Assembly (NCBI GenBank): GCA_900470155.1
Contig: UBZT01000002.1
Location: forward strand, 202,897 to 266,896
Direction: 5' to 3'
DNA from: Hyphomicrobiales bacterium
GTDB lineage: Bacteria > Pseudomonadota > Alphaproteobacteria > Rhizobiales > Rhizobiaceae
DNA length: 64,000 nucleotides
Shown: positions 61,769-64,000 of the stretch, one piece after another
Numbering within the stretch: the first letter of the stretch is position 1
Layout of the letters: each line of letters begins with the position of its first letter
Position numbers and translations under genes: made by a program
Notes under the pieces: generated by a model
Seen by the model: only the letters and a program-made list of their open reading frames with translations
Told to the model about the DNA's origin: nothing
Database searches by the model: none

Positions 61769-63027
61769 GCACTCAAATGTCGAACGAAAATAATCCTACC
61801 CCGCTTGCCCTCGATCGCAGCGACGAGCGTGTCAGTCATTCCGACGGTGTGTCGGGCATGGTCCGCGCCTTCCTATCGCGTGTTCGCTCCGGCGATCTCG
61901 GCATGCTCCCCGTCGCGATCGGGCTGATCGTCATCTCGACGGTCTTCAGCATTCTCAATCCGATCTTCCTCGCGCCGAACAATCTGGTGAACCTTCTGTT
62001 CGATTGCGCTACCGTCGGCATCATCTCGCTCGGTATCGTCTGCGTCCTCATCCTCGGTGAAATCGACCTGTCTGTCGGCTCGATGAGTGGATTGTCCTCG
62101 GCGATCATCGGTGTTCTCTGGGTGAATTCCGGAATGCCCCTGCCGCTCGCCATCTTTGCCGCTCTGGTCACCGGCGCAGTAGTGGGTGCGCTCTACGCCA
62201 TGCTCTATAATCGCCTCGGCATGCCAAGCTTCGTTGCAACATTGGCAGGTCTCCTCGCGCTGCTCGGCTTGCAGCTCTACATCCTCGGTCCAACAGGCAG
62301 CATCAATCTGCCGTATGCGTCGCCGCTGGTGCGCTTCGGCCAGATCTTGGTCATGCCGGACTGGTTGTCTTATTTGCTCGCCCTGGTCCCGGGTGCCGTT
62401 CTGGTTGCGGCCGGTCTGGTAATCAGAAAGCGCAGGCAAGTCGTCAATCTTTCCTCGCAACCGCTGAGCAGCCTCGTGGCCAAGGCCGTCGTGCTGACCG
62501 TCGTGCTGGAAACCGCGGTCTATTACCTGAACCTCGGTCGCGGCGTGCCGTGGATGTTCGGTCTGTTCGTCGCCCTCGTCGTCATCCTCAACTATGCACT
62601 GACAAAGACCAAGTGGGGTCGCTCGATGTTTGCCGTCGGTGGCAATCGTGAAGCCGCCCGCCGCTCCGGCATCAATGTCCGCCGTATTTACATGAGCGCC
62701 TTCATGCTCTGCTCGACCCTCGCGGCCTTGGGCGGCACGCTGTCGGCCTCGCGCCTCGCCTCGTCGAGTCAGCAGGCCGGCACGGGCGACGTCAACCTCA
62801 ACGCCATTGCCGCGGCGGTCATCGGTGGTACCAGCCTGTTTGGCGGTCGTGGCAGCGCTTATTCGGCCCTGCTCGGCATCATCGTCATCCAGGCAATCTC
62901 GAACGGATTGACGCTTCTCAACCTGAGTTCGTCGCTGCGTTACATGATTACCGGGGCGGTTCTCGCCATCGCCGTCATCGTCGACTCGCTCGCTCGCCGT
63001 TCGCGCGTCAGCCACGGCCGCGCCTGA
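61765..63027 (+). CDS. Sugar/polyol ABC transporter permease
   Basis: 420 residues, a BPD_transp_2 (RbsC/XylH-type) membrane protein with about 10-12 helices. Conserved LGEIDLSVGSMSGLSSAI and AAAVIGGTSLFGGRGSA are visible, as is the FAVGGNREAARRSGI loop. A polar N-terminus of about 40 residues precedes the first helix. Two close Met codons (61765, 61777) could start it; the first is coupled to the ATPase stop. Confidence 0.91.
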   Translation: MSTQMSNENNPTPLALDRSDERVSHSDGVSGMVRAFLSRVRSGDLGMLPVAIGLIVISTVFSILNPIFLAPNNLVNLLFDCATVGIISLGIVCVLILGEIDLSVGSMSGLSSAIIGVLWVNSGMPLPLAIFAALVTGAVVGALYAMLYNRLGMPSFVATLAGLLALLGLQLYILGPTGSINLPYASPLVRFGQILVMPDWLSYLLALVPGAVLVAAGLVIRKRRQVVNLSSQPLSSLVAKAVVLTVVLETAVYYLNLGRGVPWMFGLFVALVVILNYALTKTKWGRSMFAVGGNREAARRSGINVRRIYMSAFMLCSTLAALGGTLSASRLASSSQQAGTGDVNLNAIAAAVIGGTSLFGGRGSAYSALLGIIVIQAISNGLTLLNLSSSLRYMITGAVLAIAVIVDSLARRSRVSHGRA

Positions 63028-63048
63028 TACAAAGACTGGAGACTTATC

Positions 63049-63777
63049 ATGACTGAACTGATGAAGGGCAAGGTCGCTGCGATCACCGGCGCCGCCTCGG
63101 GTATTGGGCTTGAATGCGCACGCACGCTGATTGCAGAAGGGGCGACGGTCGTGCTGATCGACCGCGCCAAGGACAAACTCGAGACGCTGTGCGGGGAACT
63201 CGGCGAGCGGGCAAAGCCGCTGGTGGTCGACCTGTTCGACGGTCCTGCGGTTTCCAGCATGCTGCCGCGTATTCTCGAACTGGCGGGCGGTCTCGACATC
63301 TTCCACGCCAATGCCGGCGCCTATATCGGTGGCCCGGTGGCGGAAGGCGATCCGGATGCCTGGGATCGCATGCTGAATCTCAACATCAATGCGGCTTTCC
63401 GATCGGTTCATGCGGTTTTGCCGCACATGATCGCCCAGAAGTCAGGTGACATCCTGTTCACCAGCTCGATCGCAGGCGTTGTGCCGGTCGTCTGGGAGCC
63501 GATCTACACCGCATCGAAATTTGCGGTCCAGGCCTTCGTGCATTCGACCCGCCGCCAGGTGGCTCAGCACGGTGTGCGCGTCGGTGCTGTCCTGCCAGGC
63601 CCGGTCGTCACGGCACTACTCGACGACTGGCCGAAGGCCAAGATGGAGGAGGCACTTGCCAATGGCAGCCTGATGCAGCCAAAGGAAGTGGCCGATGCCG
63701 TGCTCTTCATGCTGTCGCGGCCGCGCAACGTCACCATCCGCGATCTCGTGATCTTGCCCAACAGCGTCGATCTCTGA
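63049..63777 (+). CDS. rbtD: SDR dehydrogenase, probable ribitol 2-dehydrogenase
   Basis: 242 residues. [19 protein letters not shown] nucleotide-binding motif, NAGAYIGG, catalytic Ser in LFTSSIAG and the YTASKFAVQ Tyr/Lys motif. The [20 protein letters not shown] block and the C-terminus [18 protein letters not shown] resemble ribitol dehydrogenases that convert ribitol to D-ribulose with NAD. The adjacent FGGY kinase would phosphorylate the ketose. Other pentitols or hexitols are possible. Confidence 0.78.
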   Translation: MTELMKGKVAAITGAASGIGLECARTLIAEGATVVLIDRAKDKLETLCGELGERAKPLVVDLFDGPAVSSMLPRILELAGGLDIFHANAGAYIGGPVAEGDPDAWDRMLNLNINAAFRSVHAVLPHMIAQKSGDILFTSSIAGVVPVVWEPIYTASKFAVQAFVHSTRRQVAQHGVRVGAVLPGPVVTALLDDWPKAKMEEALANGSLMQPKEVADAVLFMLSRPRNVTIRDLVILPNSVDL

Positions 63778-63831
63778 CGCCGGCTAGGTTCCAGGCATAC
63801 CGAAACAAATCCGATAGCAGAGCAAGCGACC

Positions 63832-64000
63832 ATGACCCAGACACCAATCCCGCCCGAGGGAGCCCCGCGTTACGTCATCGGCGTCGATGTCGGGACCGGC
63901 AGCGCGCGTGCGGGTCTGTTCGACCTCAAGGGCCATATGCTGTCGGTCGCCAAGCGCGACATCACGCTGTTTCGAGAAAGCGGCTCGATCGTCGAGCAGT
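63832..64000 (+). CDS. FGGY-family carbohydrate kinase, N-terminal part (probable D-ribulokinase)
   Basis: The first 56 codons before the window ends. RYVIGVDVGTGSARAGLFDL is the phosphate-binding start of FGGY kinases; the GTGSARAG form is typical of the ribulokinase branch. It follows the dehydrogenase by 54 bp in the same operon. Product expected: ketopentose phosphate. Confidence 0.85.
   Translation, partial: MTQTPIPPEGAPRYVIGVDVGTGSARAGLFDLKGHMLSVAKRDITLFRESGSIVEQ

Noticed and set aside
61873..63426. Minus-strand open frame of 517 codons
   Set aside because: It lies opposite the permease and dehydrogenase genes, and the product is an Arg/Asp/Gln-rich string without hydrophobic core. 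The plus strand encodes clear conserved proteins.

Overview
The window is high-GC DNA from an alphaproteobacterium of the Rhizobium/Agrobacterium/Ensifer group, and it is almost certainly part of a large replicon of the repABC type (plasmid or chromid). The evidence is a complete repA-repB-repC cassette with an antisense counter-transcript RNA and two parS sites, next to a quorum-sensing traI gene and an eleven-gene trb mating-pair-formation operon in the order known from Ti and symbiotic plasmids. No rRNA, tRNA, CRISPR array or intact insertion sequence was seen.

Layout. 1-5.6 kb: end of a probable S-methyl-ergothioneine (S-methyl-thiourocanate) degradation operon, a small globin, then a GntR regulator with kduD- and kdgK-like genes for 2-keto-3-deoxygluconate-type sugar acids. 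5.6-13.98 kb: assorted genes (51-residue membrane protein, PAS-PAS-HTH regulator, TadG-like pilus protein, host-attachment protein, AraC regulator with MFS exporter, gamma-glutamyltransferase). 14-18.3 kb: repABC on the minus strand. 18.4-29.3 kb: divergent traI-trbBCDEJKLFGHI on the plus strand, preceded by two tra boxes. Relaxase, coupling protein and TraR are not in the window. 29.3-33 kb: accessory zone with a 5'-truncated fic gene, a second large fic gene and a set of about 24-bp direct repeats in front of it.

33-57.6 kb is the most interesting part. A two-component system (histidine kinase plus OmpR-type regulator) is divergent from an AfuABC-like transporter (two binding proteins, fused permease, ATPase) followed by an inositol-monophosphatase-family enzyme. 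Then come a second such phosphatase, a dual-specificity-type cysteine phosphatase, a large metallophosphoesterase, a Na/Pi transporter with a PhoU-like tail, a LacI regulator, and a second transporter of the same family with three tandem binding proteins, a third inositol-monophosphatase-family enzyme and a second cysteine phosphatase. I infer a system that imports phosphorylated organic compounds intact, dephosphorylates them inside the cell, and disposes of or redistributes the released phosphate. A shared 14-bp operator-like motif next to the LacI gene and in front of the second phosphatase block ties the two halves together.

57.6-64 kb: a fic gene fragment, then a LacI regulator divergent from a sugar/polyol ABC transporter (XylF-like binding protein, single-domain ATPase, permease), a ribitol-2-dehydrogenase-like SDR and the start of an FGGY kinase. 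This looks like a ribitol-type polyol operon, controlled by a 32-bp inverted repeat just downstream of its promoter. All functional statements come from reading motifs and gene order; no database search was run.
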